Positions 38,567 through 46,140 of a stretch of 64,000 bases of DNA are shown here, in pieces (position 1 is the stretch's first letter; each line of letters begins with the position of its first letter). The position numbers and the translations under genes were made by a program. Under the pieces are notes generated by a model. It was given only the letters and a program-made list of their open reading frames with translations, was not told where the DNA came from and did not search any database. The DNA lies in the NCBI RefSeq assembly GCF_018449605.1, contig NZ_JAAVUW010000003.1:310001-374000 (forward strand), in the 5' to 3' direction. Origin of the DNA: Luteibacter sp. dw_328 (GTDB lineage Bacteria; Pseudomonadota; Gammaproteobacteria; Xanthomonadales; Rhodanobacteraceae).

Positions 38567-40561
38567 ATGTTCGACTGCATTCTGATCGCCAACCGTGGCG
38601 AGATCGCCTGCCGCGTGATCCGGACCTGCCGGCGCCTGGGCATCCGCACCGTGGCCGTGTATTCCACGGCCGACGCCGATGCCCAGCACGTACGCCTGGC
38701 CGACGAAGCGTGGCCCATCGGTGGCCCGCGCCCCGCCGAGTCCTACCTGCGTGGCGACGCGATCATCGAGGTGGCCCTGAAAACCGGTGCCCAGGCGATC
38801 CACCCCGGGTACGGCTTCCTCTCTGAAAACACCGATTTCGCGCGTGCCTGCGCCACGGCCGGGATCGCCTTCATCGGCCCGCGCCCGGAAAGCATCGACG
38901 CCATGGGTTCCAAGGCGGCCGCGAAGGCGCTGATGGAGACGCACGCGGTACCGCTGGTCCCCGGCTACCACGGCGCCGACCAGGATCCGGACCGGCTCGC
39001 GAAGGAAGCGGCCAGCACGGGATTCCCCCTGATGATCAAGGCGGCGTCCGGCGGCGGCGGCAAGGGCATGCGCATTTGCCGCGATGCCGCCGGCTTCGCC
39101 GACGCACTGGCCTCGGCCCAGCGCGAAGCGGCGAATGCTTTCGGTGACACCCGCGTCATCCTCGAGCGTTATGTGGAGCATCCGCGGCACATCGAGTTCC
39201 AGGTGTTCGGTGACACCCACGGCAACATCATCCATCTCAACGAGCGCGAGTGTTCGGCGCAGCGCCGCTACCAGAAGGTACTCGAAGAGACGCCTTCGCC
39301 CTTCCTCGACGAAGCGCGTCGCGAACGCATGGGTGCGGCAGCGGTCGCCGCCGCCCGCGCAGTGGACTATGTCGGCGCGGGCACGGTCGAGTTCATCGTG
39401 GCCCAGGACGGCGAGTTCTTCTTCATGGAGATGAATACGCGCCTGCAGGTCGAGCATCCGGTCACCGAGGAGACCCTGGGCCTGGACCTCGTCGAATGGC
39501 AGCTACGTGTGGCGGCGGGTGAGCCGCTGCCGCTGGGCCAGCAGGATATTCACGCCCAGGGCCACGCCATCGAGGTACGCCTTTACGCCGAAGACCCGGA
39601 AGCGAATTTCCTGCCGGGCTCCGGCCGCCTGCAGTCGCTCAACCTGCCGACGCCTTCGCGCCATGTCCGTCTCGACGGTGGCGTGATCGCCGGCGACACC
39701 GTAACGATTTTCTACGACCCGATGATCGCCAAACTCATCGTCCACGACCGAAATCGCGAGCAGGCACTCGAGCGGCTGCGCGAAGCCTTGGCCGTCATCG
39801 ACATCATCGGACCGAAATCCAACGTTGGATTCCTCGAGCGGCTTGCACGTCATCCGGCTGTGGTCGAGGGTCGCATCGACACGGGCTATCTCGATCGCCA
39901 CCTTGAGGAATTCCTCACCGCAGACAGCGTCGCGGGCAGCACCGAGCTGTTCGCCGCGGCGACCGCCGTGCTGATGGCCGACGAACTGGCGCAGCAAGGC
40001 GCCGCAGCCGACCCGCATTCGCCGTGGGCCAGTGCCGACGCATGGCGCATCGGTCATTCGGGCAAGCGCGTCGTCGCCCTGATGGAAGGTAACGTGCGCC
40101 ACGAGATCGACGCGCACGGCCATGGTGGCGACTATGACCTTCGCAGCGGCGACGCCTCCTGCACGGTGGCTGGCGCGCGGCTGGGCAGTGGCGTGCTTTC
40201 GGCACGTTTCGACGGCCAGGCACGGCGTCTGCCACTTGGCCTGCTTGGCGTTCGGATCCGCGTGCACGACGAAGCCGGTCGTCGCTGGAACTTCGAGCGC
40301 GCCCCCGCCTTCGCATGGGCCGGCGCCAAAGGCGCGGCTGCCCGTCATCTCGCCGCACCGATGCCGGGACGCATCGTCCTGGTCCGCGCCGCCGTCGGCG
40401 ACGTGGTCGAGGAAGGTCAGGAACTGCTGGTGATGGAAGCGATGAAGATGGAGCTCGCCTTGAAGGCACCGCGTGCCGGCACCATCGAATCGATATCCGC
40501 CGCACAAGGTGATTTTGTGGACGCCGACGCGATCCTCGTCCGCTTCGCCGAACCGGCCTGA
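38567..40561 (+). CDS. Acyl-CoA carboxylase biotin-containing alpha subunit (methylcrotonyl-CoA type)
   Basis: A 664-aa protein with a biotin carboxylase domain (about 1-445; ANRGEIACRVIRTCRRLG, GGGGKGMR, MEMNTRLQVEHPVTE). A linker and a C-terminal biotinyl domain follow, with EAMKMEL (Lys627). The HMG-CoA lyase gene 5 bp downstream points to leucine/isovalerate degradation, so 3-methylcrotonyl-CoA carboxylase alpha (LiuD/MccA) is most likely. The beta subunit and isovaleryl-CoA dehydrogenase genes are not upstream, where slyD faces away. Confidence 0.92.
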   Translation: MFDCILIANRGEIACRVIRTCRRLGIRTVAVYSTADADAQHVRLADEAWPIGGPRPAESYLRGDAIIEVALKTGAQAIHPGYGFLSENTDFARACATAGIAFIGPRPESIDAMGSKAAAKALMETHAVPLVPGYHGADQDPDRLAKEAASTGFPLMIKAASGGGGKGMRICRDAAGFADALASAQREAANAFGDTRVILERYVEHPRHIEFQVFGDTHGNIIHLNERECSAQRRYQKVLEETPSPFLDEARRERMGAAAVAAARAVDYVGAGTVEFIVAQDGEFFFMEMNTRLQVEHPVTEETLGLDLVEWQLRVAAGEPLPLGQQDIHAQGHAIEVRLYAEDPEANFLPGSGRLQSLNLPTPSRHVRLDGGVIAGDTVTIFYDPMIAKLIVHDRNREQALERLREALAVIDIIGPKSNVGFLERLARHPAVVEGRIDTGYLDRHLEEFLTADSVAGSTELFAAATAVLMADELAQQGAAADPHSPWASADAWRIGHSGKRVVALMEGNVRHEIDAHGHGGDYDLRSGDASCTVAGARLGSGVLSARFDGQARRLPLGLLGVRIRVHDEAGRRWNFERAPAFAWAGAKGAAARHLAAPMPGRIVLVRAAVGDVVEEGQELLVMEAMKMELALKAPRAGTIESISAAQGDFVDADAILVRFAEPA

Positions 40562-40566
40562 ACGGG

Positions 40567-41472
40567 ATGTCCATGAACGCATCGAACCACGTACGTATCG
40601 TCGAAGTCGGTCCCCGTGACGGCTTGCAGAACGAGAAGGCCATGCTCGCCGCCGCGGTGAAGATCGAGCTGATCGACCGCCTCTCTGCAACGGGATTGGC
40701 GACGATCGAGGCAACCAGCTTCGTCAGCCCGAAGTGGGTGCCGCAGCTTGCCGATGCCGCCGAGGTCTTCCTTGGCATTCGCAAGGCGCCCGGCGTGGTT
40801 TATCCGGTGCTCGTGCCGAACCTGCAGGGCTACGAGCGCGCCCGCGAGGTGGGTGCCACGGAAGTAGCGGTCTTTACAGCCGCGTCCGAGGCATTCAACC
40901 GCAAGAACATCAACGCATCCATCGACGAGTCCATCGAACGCTTCGTTCCCGTCATGGAGCGGGCACGCGCCGATGGCGTTGCCGTGCGCGGTTACGTCTC
41001 CACGGTGCTCGGCTGCCCGTATCAGGGCGAGGTTGCCGTCGCCGACGTGGTGCGTGTGGCCCGGCGCCTGCACGAGCTCGGCTGCCATGAGATTTCGCTC
41101 GGTGACACGATCGGCGTCGGTACGCCAGCCAAGGCACGCGACATGCTGCGCGCCGTGGCCAGCGAGGTGCCGATGAGCGCCCTCGCCGTCCATTTCCATG
41201 ACACTTACGGGCAGGCGCTGGCCAACATCCTGTCCTGCCTGGAAGAAGGCGTCCGCGTGGTCGACAGCGCGGTCTCCGGTACCGGCGGTTGTCCGTACGC
41301 CAAGGGCGCGACCGGCAATGTCGCTAGCGAAGACGTGGTGTACATGCTCCATGGCATGGGCATGACTACGGGAGTGGATCTCGATCGGTTGGTCGAGACC
41401 GGGGCGTGGCTTGCTGGTCAGTTGGGCAAGGATACGGCCAGCCGCGTCACCCGAGCACGCACGGCAGTTTGA
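40567..41472 (+). CDS. Hydroxymethylglutaryl-CoA lyase
   Basis: A 301-aa TIM-barrel lyase that splits HMG-CoA into acetoacetate and acetyl-CoA, the last step of leucine breakdown. It has EVGPRDGLQNE near the start, LAVHFHDTYGQ with the metal His pair, and the signature GTGGCPYAKGATGN with the active-site Cys242. Only 5 bp separate it from the carboxylase gene. Its last 107 codons are duplicated at 42761-43086, beyond an integron cassette array. Confidence 0.95.
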   Translation: MSMNASNHVRIVEVGPRDGLQNEKAMLAAAVKIELIDRLSATGLATIEATSFVSPKWVPQLADAAEVFLGIRKAPGVVYPVLVPNLQGYERAREVGATEVAVFTAASEAFNRKNINASIDESIERFVPVMERARADGVAVRGYVSTVLGCPYQGEVAVADVVRVARRLHELGCHEISLGDTIGVGTPAKARDMLRAVASEVPMSALAVHFHDTYGQALANILSCLEEGVRVVDSAVSGTGGCPYAKGATGNVASEDVVYMLHGMGMTTGVDLDRLVETGAWLAGQLGKDTASRVTRARTAV

Positions 41473-41491
41473 AAGATTCCCATAATCCGGT

Positions 41492-41534
41492 AGCTTTCGG
41501 CTTCATGTGCGGATAGGCAACCCGGCTGAAAGCT
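41492..41534 (+). terminator. Stem-loop downstream of the HMG-CoA lyase gene
   Basis: AGCTTTCGGC and GCTGAAAGCT can pair (one G-T) around a 23-nt loop, followed by CTCTTG. It is weak as a terminator because the T-run is poor. It lies between the lyase stop and the first attC site. Confidence 0.35.
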
Positions 41535-41556
41535 CTCTTGGGCACGTTCGCAAGAG

Positions 41557-41613
41557 TTCTAACTATTCGTTCAAGGCGGATGGCTTCGCCGCCGCTTACC
41601 TCCAGCGTTATGC
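41557..41613 (+). repeat. attC site A (59-base element)
   Basis: 57 bp from R'' TTCTAAC to R' GTTATGC, with the palindromic core GGCTTCGCC between. The 3' part CTCCAGCGTTATGC is the standard cleavage side (G^TTATGC). It opens the two-cassette array. Confidence 0.85.
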
Positions 41614-41631
41614 CTCAAAGGGAGAATCGTC

Positions 41632-42036
41632 GTGAGTTGGGACATAAGCATTCAACGCTTCAGTCGCGTCTACACCTCGCTTCAACAAATTCCCAACGAC
41701 GAGCGTTGTGTTCCTCTTGGCTCGCAAGCCGAGGTGCGAGCTGCCATTTCTGAGGTGTTTCACGGCACCGATTGGAGCGATCCGACTTGGGGCAACTATG
41801 ATTCCCTTGGTGGCTCGATCGAGTTCAACATGGGCAAGTCCGAGCCAAACGACGGCTTCATGCTCCATGTCCGCGCATCGGAGCAAGTCGTCCCTCTTAT
41901 CGTTACCCTGTGTATTCAAAATGGTTGGCAAGCCTTGGACGGTGGTAGCGGTGAGTTCCTTGAGCAGTCCAACGAACCGGCATCCGGTCAAAGTGCTTGG
42001 GTCGCTTACCGGACTCAAGTTCTCGGCAAGGCATAA
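41632..42036 (+). CDS. Cassette 1 gene, unknown function
   Basis: A 134-aa soluble protein starting at GTG 41632 behind AAAGGGAGAA. It contains WDISIQRFSRVYTSL and a central DWSDPTWGNYDSLGGSIEFN. Family not recognised; small acidic proteins of this kind are common in cassettes. The TAA stop lies inside R'' of attC B, the usual tight cassette packing. Confidence 0.75.
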   Translation: MSWDISIQRFSRVYTSLQQIPNDERCVPLGSQAEVRAAISEVFHGTDWSDPTWGNYDSLGGSIEFNMGKSEPNDGFMLHVRASEQVVPLIVTLCIQNGWQALDGGSGEFLEQSNEPASGQSAWVAYRTQVLGKA

Positions 42037-42087
42037 CCATTCGTTCAAGGCGGACGGCTTCGCTGCCGCTTAACTCCAGCGTTAGGC
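42031..42087 (+). repeat. attC site B
   Basis: 57 bp from R'' GCATAAC to R' GTTAGGC, core GGCTTCGCTGCC. It is near-identical to sites A and C, indicating cassettes from one integron lineage. Confidence 0.88.
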
Positions 42088-42101
42088 TCACAGGGGAGCT
42101 T

Positions 42102-42689
42102 ATGGCTAACTTCATTGAAACAGATACAGCCAAGGCGTTGACTCTTGGTATCGTTGTACTCGTACTGATCGCGACGTACTTCGCCAACTTGGTTATCAAT
42201 ATCTACCTACCCGAGAGTGCGCGAATCGCTCATAAAAAGGCGGCAGCAGATGGCGTTGTTAAAACCGTAATCATGCTATTCGGCGGTGCAGCGGGATTTC
42301 TTGCGTCTTTGGCAGCTTCGAATAGCAATCGAGCCACAGCCCTTGCCCTTTTTGGCATATGCATAGCTGCATCGCTAACTGCGTTCTGGACCACGCGTAA
42401 GAATAGTCTGCAGATCAAAGAGTCGAGAGACAAGAGTCTGAGTGGTGGACGAGCAAATCGCATAACAGACATCGATTCCATCAATCGCGCGTGTGGGCGC
42501 TTGGCAATAATTTCTGTTGTTGTCGGCATCACCGGCACAATCGTTACCGTCAAGCTAGGCAACATGATTGGTTGGCTATGGTTTATCGCGTTCTTCTGCA
42601 CCTCATTGCCCATACTGGCTTCTAGGTTTAGCGACGCAGCCAGTCTGGCAATTGCCCCGTACGCAAGAGACAGCAATCATGGCGTGTAA
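42102..42689 (+). CDS. Cassette 2 gene, membrane protein of unknown function
   Basis: A 195-aa protein with about four membrane segments (LGIVVLVLIATYFANLVI, VIMLFGGAAGFLASLA, ALFGICIAASLTAFW and a C-terminal pair near LAIISVVVGITGTIV). The start ATG 42102 follows AGGGGAGC. No family recognised. It ends directly before attC C. Confidence 0.75.
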   Translation: MANFIETDTAKALTLGIVVLVLIATYFANLVINIYLPESARIAHKKAAADGVVKTVIMLFGGAAGFLASLAASNSNRATALALFGICIAASLTAFWTTRKNSLQIKESRDKSLSGGRANRITDIDSINRACGRLAIISVVVGITGTIVTVKLGNMIGWLWFIAFFCTSLPILASRFSDAASLAIAPYARDSNHGV

Positions 42690-42746
42690 ACCTAACAATT
42701 CATTCAAAGCGGACGGCTTCGCCGCTGCTTAATTCCAGCGTTAGCC
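42690..42746 (+). repeat. attC site C
   Basis: 57 bp from R'' ACCTAAC to R' GTTAGCC, core GGCTTCGCC. Its R'' complements R' of site B at 6 of 7 positions. The duplicated HMG-CoA lyase fragment starts 14 bp after it. Confidence 0.87.
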
Positions 42747-42760
42747 AGCATATGAATCAT

Positions 42761-43086
42761 TGCGCGCCGTGGCCAGCGGGGTGCCGATGAGCGCCCTAGC
42801 CGTCCATTTTCATGACGCTTACGGGCAGGCGCTGGCCAGCATCCTGTCCTGCCTGGAAGAAGGGGTCCGCGTGGTCGACAGCGCCGTGTCGGGGACGGGT
42901 GGTTGCCCGTACGCGAAAGGCGCAACGGGCAATGTAGCCAGTGCGGATGTCGTCTACATGCTCCATCGCATGGGCATGACTACAGGAGTGGATCTCGATG
43001 GGTTGGTCGAGACCGGTGCGTGGCTTGCTGCGCAGTTGGGCAAGGATACGGCCAGCCGCGTCACCCGAACGCGCACGGCAGTGTGA
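42761..43086 (+). pseudogene. Duplicated 3' end of the HMG-CoA lyase gene
   Basis: This covers the last 107 codons of the lyase gene, from RAVASGVPMSALAVHFHDAY to the stop. By eye it differs at 8 of 107 residues from the intact copy, including Glu-to-Gly and Gly-to-Arg changes, but keeps GGCPYAKGATGN. It has no N-terminal two-thirds, so it is not a functional lyase. Its 5' boundary is the attC C junction. Confidence 0.9.
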
Positions 43087-43181
43087 GACATCCCCATAGT
43101 TGCGACAGCGGCACCGACTATGAGGATCGCTCGGTGACATCTTTGCGGGCCCGACTCGCGGTTGTGCGAAGGCACATGGGT

Positions 43182-43235
43182 GAGCAGGGGATTGAAAATC
43201 CCCGTGTCGGCGTTCGATTCCGTCCCGAGCCACCA
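43182..43235 (+). repeat. tRNA-Phe 3' fragment, left attachment-like copy
   Basis: GAGC of the D stem, an intact anticodon arm GGGGATTGAAAATCCCC (anticodon GAA), a T arm and CCGAGCC-A-CCA are present. The 5' acceptor strand and 5' D stem are absent upstream. The T-arm has a 1-nt deletion (GGCGTTCG) relative to the right copy. 47 bp (43193-43239) are shared with 47312-47359. Confidence 0.75.
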
Positions 43236-43300
43236 TTTACCAACGCTTGCAGACCTTCGCAAAAGCGCCTCTGGTAAAAACTATCCCTATTGCTAAAAAC

Positions 43301-43822
43301 TCACAGCTTCTTCGGCTTTGGCACGTGGAAGTATCGCGCGCGCTTGCTGAGCATCGATCGACCTTCGTCACGACCGAACGTCGAGCGGATCGCGAAGTCG
43401 TGAAGTCCATCAATGAGCAGGTGCGCCGAGAGATCAAGGAAGTCCCAATTGGGCAACGTCAGCGAACCGTTGACGATGTATCGAAAGCGATGCCCCCTGT
43501 ACGGATAGGACAACAGATCGATCGAGTGCATCTCAAAGTCGTGAAGCTGGATCAACCGGTGCAGGCTCAGCGCCCTGGCTTCCTGCAGGGCTCGGGACAG
43601 ATCATGTCCCACCTTCCGGCTGAGATAGGTCATCTCGACCCCACGCGCCCTCAGAAAAGACTTGAGTGCCAGTTCTATAGCCTGCCCCATGAGGGAGTAG
43701 GCGGGCATCGATGCATGGGCAAAGAGCGGCGAGGCGTGCACCACGCCTGCAGCGACCCGGTAGTCGTATGCAAACCGGAGCATCCCGTACGGCGACGTTC
43801 TTCCCCACTTCGCCAAGGTCAT
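43301..43822 (-). CDS. HEPN-like protein of unknown function
   Basis: A 173-aa mainly helical protein. The segment YSLMGQAIELALKSFLRARG followed by KVGHDLSRALQEARA is typical of HEPN-type proteins, where a buried helix pair precedes a GHDL motif. No RxxxxH RNase motif was identified, so nuclease activity is not claimed. The start is ATG 43820-43822 behind GGGAGGGCG. The 3' part is Phe/His/Arg-rich (HRFRYIVNG, KRARYFHVPKPKKL). Confidence 0.65.
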   Translation of the reverse strand: MTLAKWGRTSPYGMLRFAYDYRVAAGVVHASPLFAHASMPAYSLMGQAIELALKSFLRARGVEMTYLSRKVGHDLSRALQEARALSLHRLIQLHDFEMHSIDLLSYPYRGHRFRYIVNGSLTLPNWDFLDLSAHLLIDGLHDFAIRSTFGRDEGRSMLSKRARYFHVPKPKKL

Positions 43823-43840
43823 AACTGCGCCCTCCCATGG

Positions 43841-43917
43841 GCCATGGCGCAGCCTATCCGATAGAGCACTTGACTGTTAATCGGGGGTCGTTGGTTCGAG
43901 TCCAACTTCGGGCGCCA
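43841..43917 (+). pseudogene. tRNA-Asn(GUU) remnant
   Basis: The 3' two-thirds reads as tRNA-Asn: GAGCACTTGACTGTTAATC (anticodon GTT), a T arm TTGGTTCGAGTCCAA and GGGCG-CCA. The anticodon stem needs two G-T pairs, the D arm is malformed, and the 5' acceptor strand pairs poorly (about 3 of 7). Likely a scar of integration at tRNA-Asn rather than a working tRNA. Confidence 0.55.
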
Positions 43918-43924
43918 GGCCTTG

Positions 43925-43958
43925 AAAGGGCTTGCAGTGATGCAGGCCCTTTTCTTTT
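43925..43958 (+). terminator. Terminator after the tRNA-Asn remnant
   Basis: AAAGGGCTTGCA-GTGA-TGCAGGCCCTTT, one G-T pair, followed by TCTTTT. It has the position and form of a tRNA terminator. Confidence 0.75.
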
Positions 43959-44028
43959 GCCTGTTGTGTAAATTGATGTGTGAAAAAGACCCGCCCATGG
44001 CTATTAGGCGGGCCGAATACCCGACTCT

Positions 44029-45237
44029 TCAGACGCCGTCGTGATCCCAGAGGCCGTCGGTGTGACCCTTCATGATGATGTACGGACGCATCATCGGACT
44101 GGTGAACCGGTATCGCCACCGGCGCTGCGTGCCCTCCCGGGCGAGCACATGGCCTCGCTGCTCCTCACTGAACTGCTTGAGATGTGCGGCGAAGTTCGGG
44201 ATCTCATACTCACGACCCGTGATGTCACGAAGAGGCGTGCGCACGTTCGCTGCGGTGAAGTACCCGAGTTCGTCGACGTCGCTGAGTGCGCACGCCAAAA
44301 GGACTTCGCGGTAAATGTTGCCCGGCTGGGGGCTCTTGGTCGCGTCGTAATAGGTTTTCTTAATGGACGCGTGCCACTGATCGAGAGAAGCGGATATGCC
44401 GAGCTTCACGTTATCGGTGCTGACACTGCTCGACCCGGCGGCGATCGCCGACTTGAAGCAGTGCAGGCCAAGAAGGTGAGCAACGTACGGCACGCCTTGG
44501 GACAACTTGACGATCATCGATCTGGCTGCCGGGGCTACATGCATCTTCAGGACCCCAGCCCCCTTGTCGATGATCTGTCCGATCTCTTCATTCGACATCC
44601 GCGGCATCGGGATCTGAACAAGGGCCCGCTCAATCGACTGATGCCCCTCGATCAGGTCGCTCACCGAGTCCGCCACACCGATCAACATCAGAGTCGCATT
44701 CGTTCCGTTGTCCGAGAGGACCTTGATCGTGTCCGAAATCAAGGTCGACGTCAGCTTATCGATGATCCGGTCGTACTCGTCGAGGATGATAAGTACCGTC
44801 TTATCGGCCGCCAGCGAGGCCAGCATGCGTCGAACGTCATCGGGGTTTGTGACGTCCGGCAGGAAATCAGAAAGAGCCGCCACCGTCGCTTCTGGCGTCG
44901 GGGAGAAGCCGATGCCGGCCTTTGGAGTCGTATACGTGATCTCCTTGAAGGCTTTCTTCCAAATGGAAGTGAAGTTATCACCCGCATCGCAGGTGACCTT
45001 GGCAATGAGAACGCCGGGGCTGTTGCTATAGATGCGCGAGGTGAAGTTCGCCAGGGACGTCTTGCCGACACCTCGTTCGCCGTACAGAACGACGTGATAC
45101 CCGCGCTGGGTGACGCCGCCGAGAATCTTCTGGATCTGCTCGATGCGCCCTGAAAACAGGTCCTGATTGTTGACCGGCGAGCCCGGGGTAAACGCTTCAC
45201 CCAGCGCGACCAATCGTTCCATGTATTCGTTTTGCAT
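44029..45237 (-). CDS. AAA/STAND-type ATPase
   Basis: A 402-aa protein. It has GREEN-like DLFSGRIEQIQKIL, Walker A GERGVGKT (53-60) and Walker B LIILDEYDR (149-157). A sensor region TLMLIGVADSV, a lid and a C-terminal winged-helix-like region follow. It resembles Orc1/Cdc6-like and archaeal-type ATPases common on plasmids and islands. Function unknown; no partner gene overlaps. The start ATG 45235-45237 follows CGGAGC. Confidence 0.75.
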   Translation of the reverse strand: MQNEYMERLVALGEAFTPGSPVNNQDLFSGRIEQIQKILGGVTQRGYHVVLYGERGVGKTSLANFTSRIYSNSPGVLIAKVTCDAGDNFTSIWKKAFKEITYTTPKAGIGFSPTPEATVAALSDFLPDVTNPDDVRRMLASLAADKTVLIILDEYDRIIDKLTSTLISDTIKVLSDNGTNATLMLIGVADSVSDLIEGHQSIERALVQIPMPRMSNEEIGQIIDKGAGVLKMHVAPAARSMIVKLSQGVPYVAHLLGLHCFKSAIAAGSSSVSTDNVKLGISASLDQWHASIKKTYYDATKSPQPGNIYREVLLACALSDVDELGYFTAANVRTPLRDITGREYEIPNFAAHLKQFSEEQRGHVLAREGTQRRWRYRFTSPMMRPYIIMKGHTDGLWDHDGV

Positions 45238-45264
45238 GCTTAAGCTCCGATACTTAACGCATAA

Positions 45265-45292
45265 GTTATAAGTATTGATGCATATGTGTCAA
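45265..45292 (-). promoter_or_regulatory. Promoter of the ATPase gene with overlapping inverted repeat
   Basis: On the minus strand, TTGACA, a 16-bp spacer and TATAAC lie 28-55 bp upstream of the ATG. The adjacent ACTTA-ACGCA-TAAGT (45252-45266) and TACTTA...TAAGTA (45251-45274) overlap the -10 and could be an operator. Confidence 0.65.
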
Positions 45293-45475
45293 CTAACCTG
45301 TTAAAAGCTCCAAGTAGATGCGTGATCGCTGGTCGCTGGCTGTGAGACGACACTGATGGATCCTTTCGGGATAGATTCCTTCCAACGCATTGCGCGCGAC
45401 ATGCGCGAGCAGCGCCAGGAACTGAGCCGATCCTCCTCGGATGCCGGTCGCGGCTTTCGCTTCTTCGCTCGCCAT
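45293..45475 (-). CDS. Possible small protein upstream of the ATPase
   Basis: 60 aa, MASEEAKAATGIRGGSAQFL... with a plausible amphipathic middle and an ELLTG end. Its stop abuts the ATPase promoter. Composition looks more protein-like than the opposite frames, but the ribosome site is weak. No family recognised. Confidence 0.3.
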   Translation of the reverse strand: MASEEAKAATGIRGGSAQFLALLAHVARNALEGIYPERIHQCRLTASDQRSRIYLELLTG

Positions 45476-45809
45476 AGTCTTCGCTACGCCGTTGGCAAGC
45501 CCTGCCCCTCCTGCTTCCCGATGTCGCCCTCGGGTCGATTCGTGGGTCGGCGCTGATGGGCAACAGGCGGGCTGCGCAGAGCGCACGGGCAGCAGAAAGC
45601 CGCCTGGCAACCGAATGGCTCGTTTGCCCCAAGCACGGCGGCTATTGCCCCAACGTGCCTTCTCGATATGGATGGTGCCGGCGGGACTGCCCTGGGTGTG
45701 ATCGCGATCGCTATGAAGCCGGATCGTCGGCGCAGGCCGCGGCTCTGGGCTGATTACGAGCGCTCGTCCGAGCCCTTAGGCTTCCTGGGCTTGATGCCCT
45801 CATGGGGCA
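45476..45809. other. Interval with no convincing gene
   Basis: Two plus-strand ORFs (45356-45556 and 45556-45753) touch through TGATG, and the second is Cys-rich (CPKHGGYCPN, CRRDCPGC). The first overlaps the better minus-strand frame. Neither has a good ribosome site or a recognisable fold, so they are not called. Confidence 0.35.
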
Positions 45810-46064
45810 TCACCAGACGCCCTGCGCCGGCACGATCCGGGCGTGGTTGATTCGGGCCCAGGCTTCCACGTACTTCTTCCCTTGGGCCTCGGACCTGACG
45901 TAGGCGCCGATGCTCTGCCTATCGTCTGTACCGCGAAGAAAGATGGACACACGCCAGCGTCCGTCTGCAAAAGCCGTTTCTGTCACGTAGCCGAAGGTTG
46001 TGCCGTCCCACACAGCGAATATCGCCGCGCCGGGTACGCTTGGTGGTTTCCAGACGAGTGCCAT
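45810..46064 (-). CDS. Small hypothetical protein
   Basis: 84 aa, MALVWKPPSVPGAAIFAVWD..., with FADGRWRVSIFLRGTDD and a basic end. Composition is that of a real soluble beta-rich protein. No family recognised. The start was chosen as the first ATG giving a natural N-terminus. It lies just left of the broken integrase, on the other strand. Confidence 0.5.
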   Translation of the reverse strand: MALVWKPPSVPGAAIFAVWDGTTFGYVTETAFADGRWRVSIFLRGTDDRQSIGAYVRSEAQGKKYVEAWARINHARIVPAQGVW

Positions 46065-46140
46065 CGAGGCAGGGTAACGTGCACCCGTCTCAGGGCGTGA
46101 TCGCCGGACCAATGACGGGCCAGCATTCACCGCGAGGCTT

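Larger units (their letters stand above)
41557..42746 (+). mobile_element. Integrase-less integron cassette array (CALIN) with two cassettes
   Basis: Three 57-bp attC sites bound two single-gene cassettes (41608-42081 and 42082-42740). Both genes point the same way and end just before their own attC, as cassette genes do. The R'' sequence of site B (GCATAAC) is the exact complement of R' of site A (GTTATGC), as expected for a cassette that was once circular. No integron integrase gene is in the window. Base composition is visibly lower in GC than the flanks. Confidence 0.85.

Noticed and set aside
42760-43086. A 108-aa functional gene
   Set aside because: It is the C-terminal third of HMG-CoA lyase without the rest of the barrel, and it starts at a TTG created at the junction.
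43182-43235. Functional tRNA-Phe gene
   Set aside because: The 5' acceptor and D-arm strands are missing and the T arm has a deletion.
45356-45753. Two coupled plus-strand genes (66 and 65 aa), the second Cys-rich
   Set aside because: The TGATG overlap is suggestive, but ribosome sites are poor, composition is Arg/Ser-rich and a better minus-strand frame overlaps the first.
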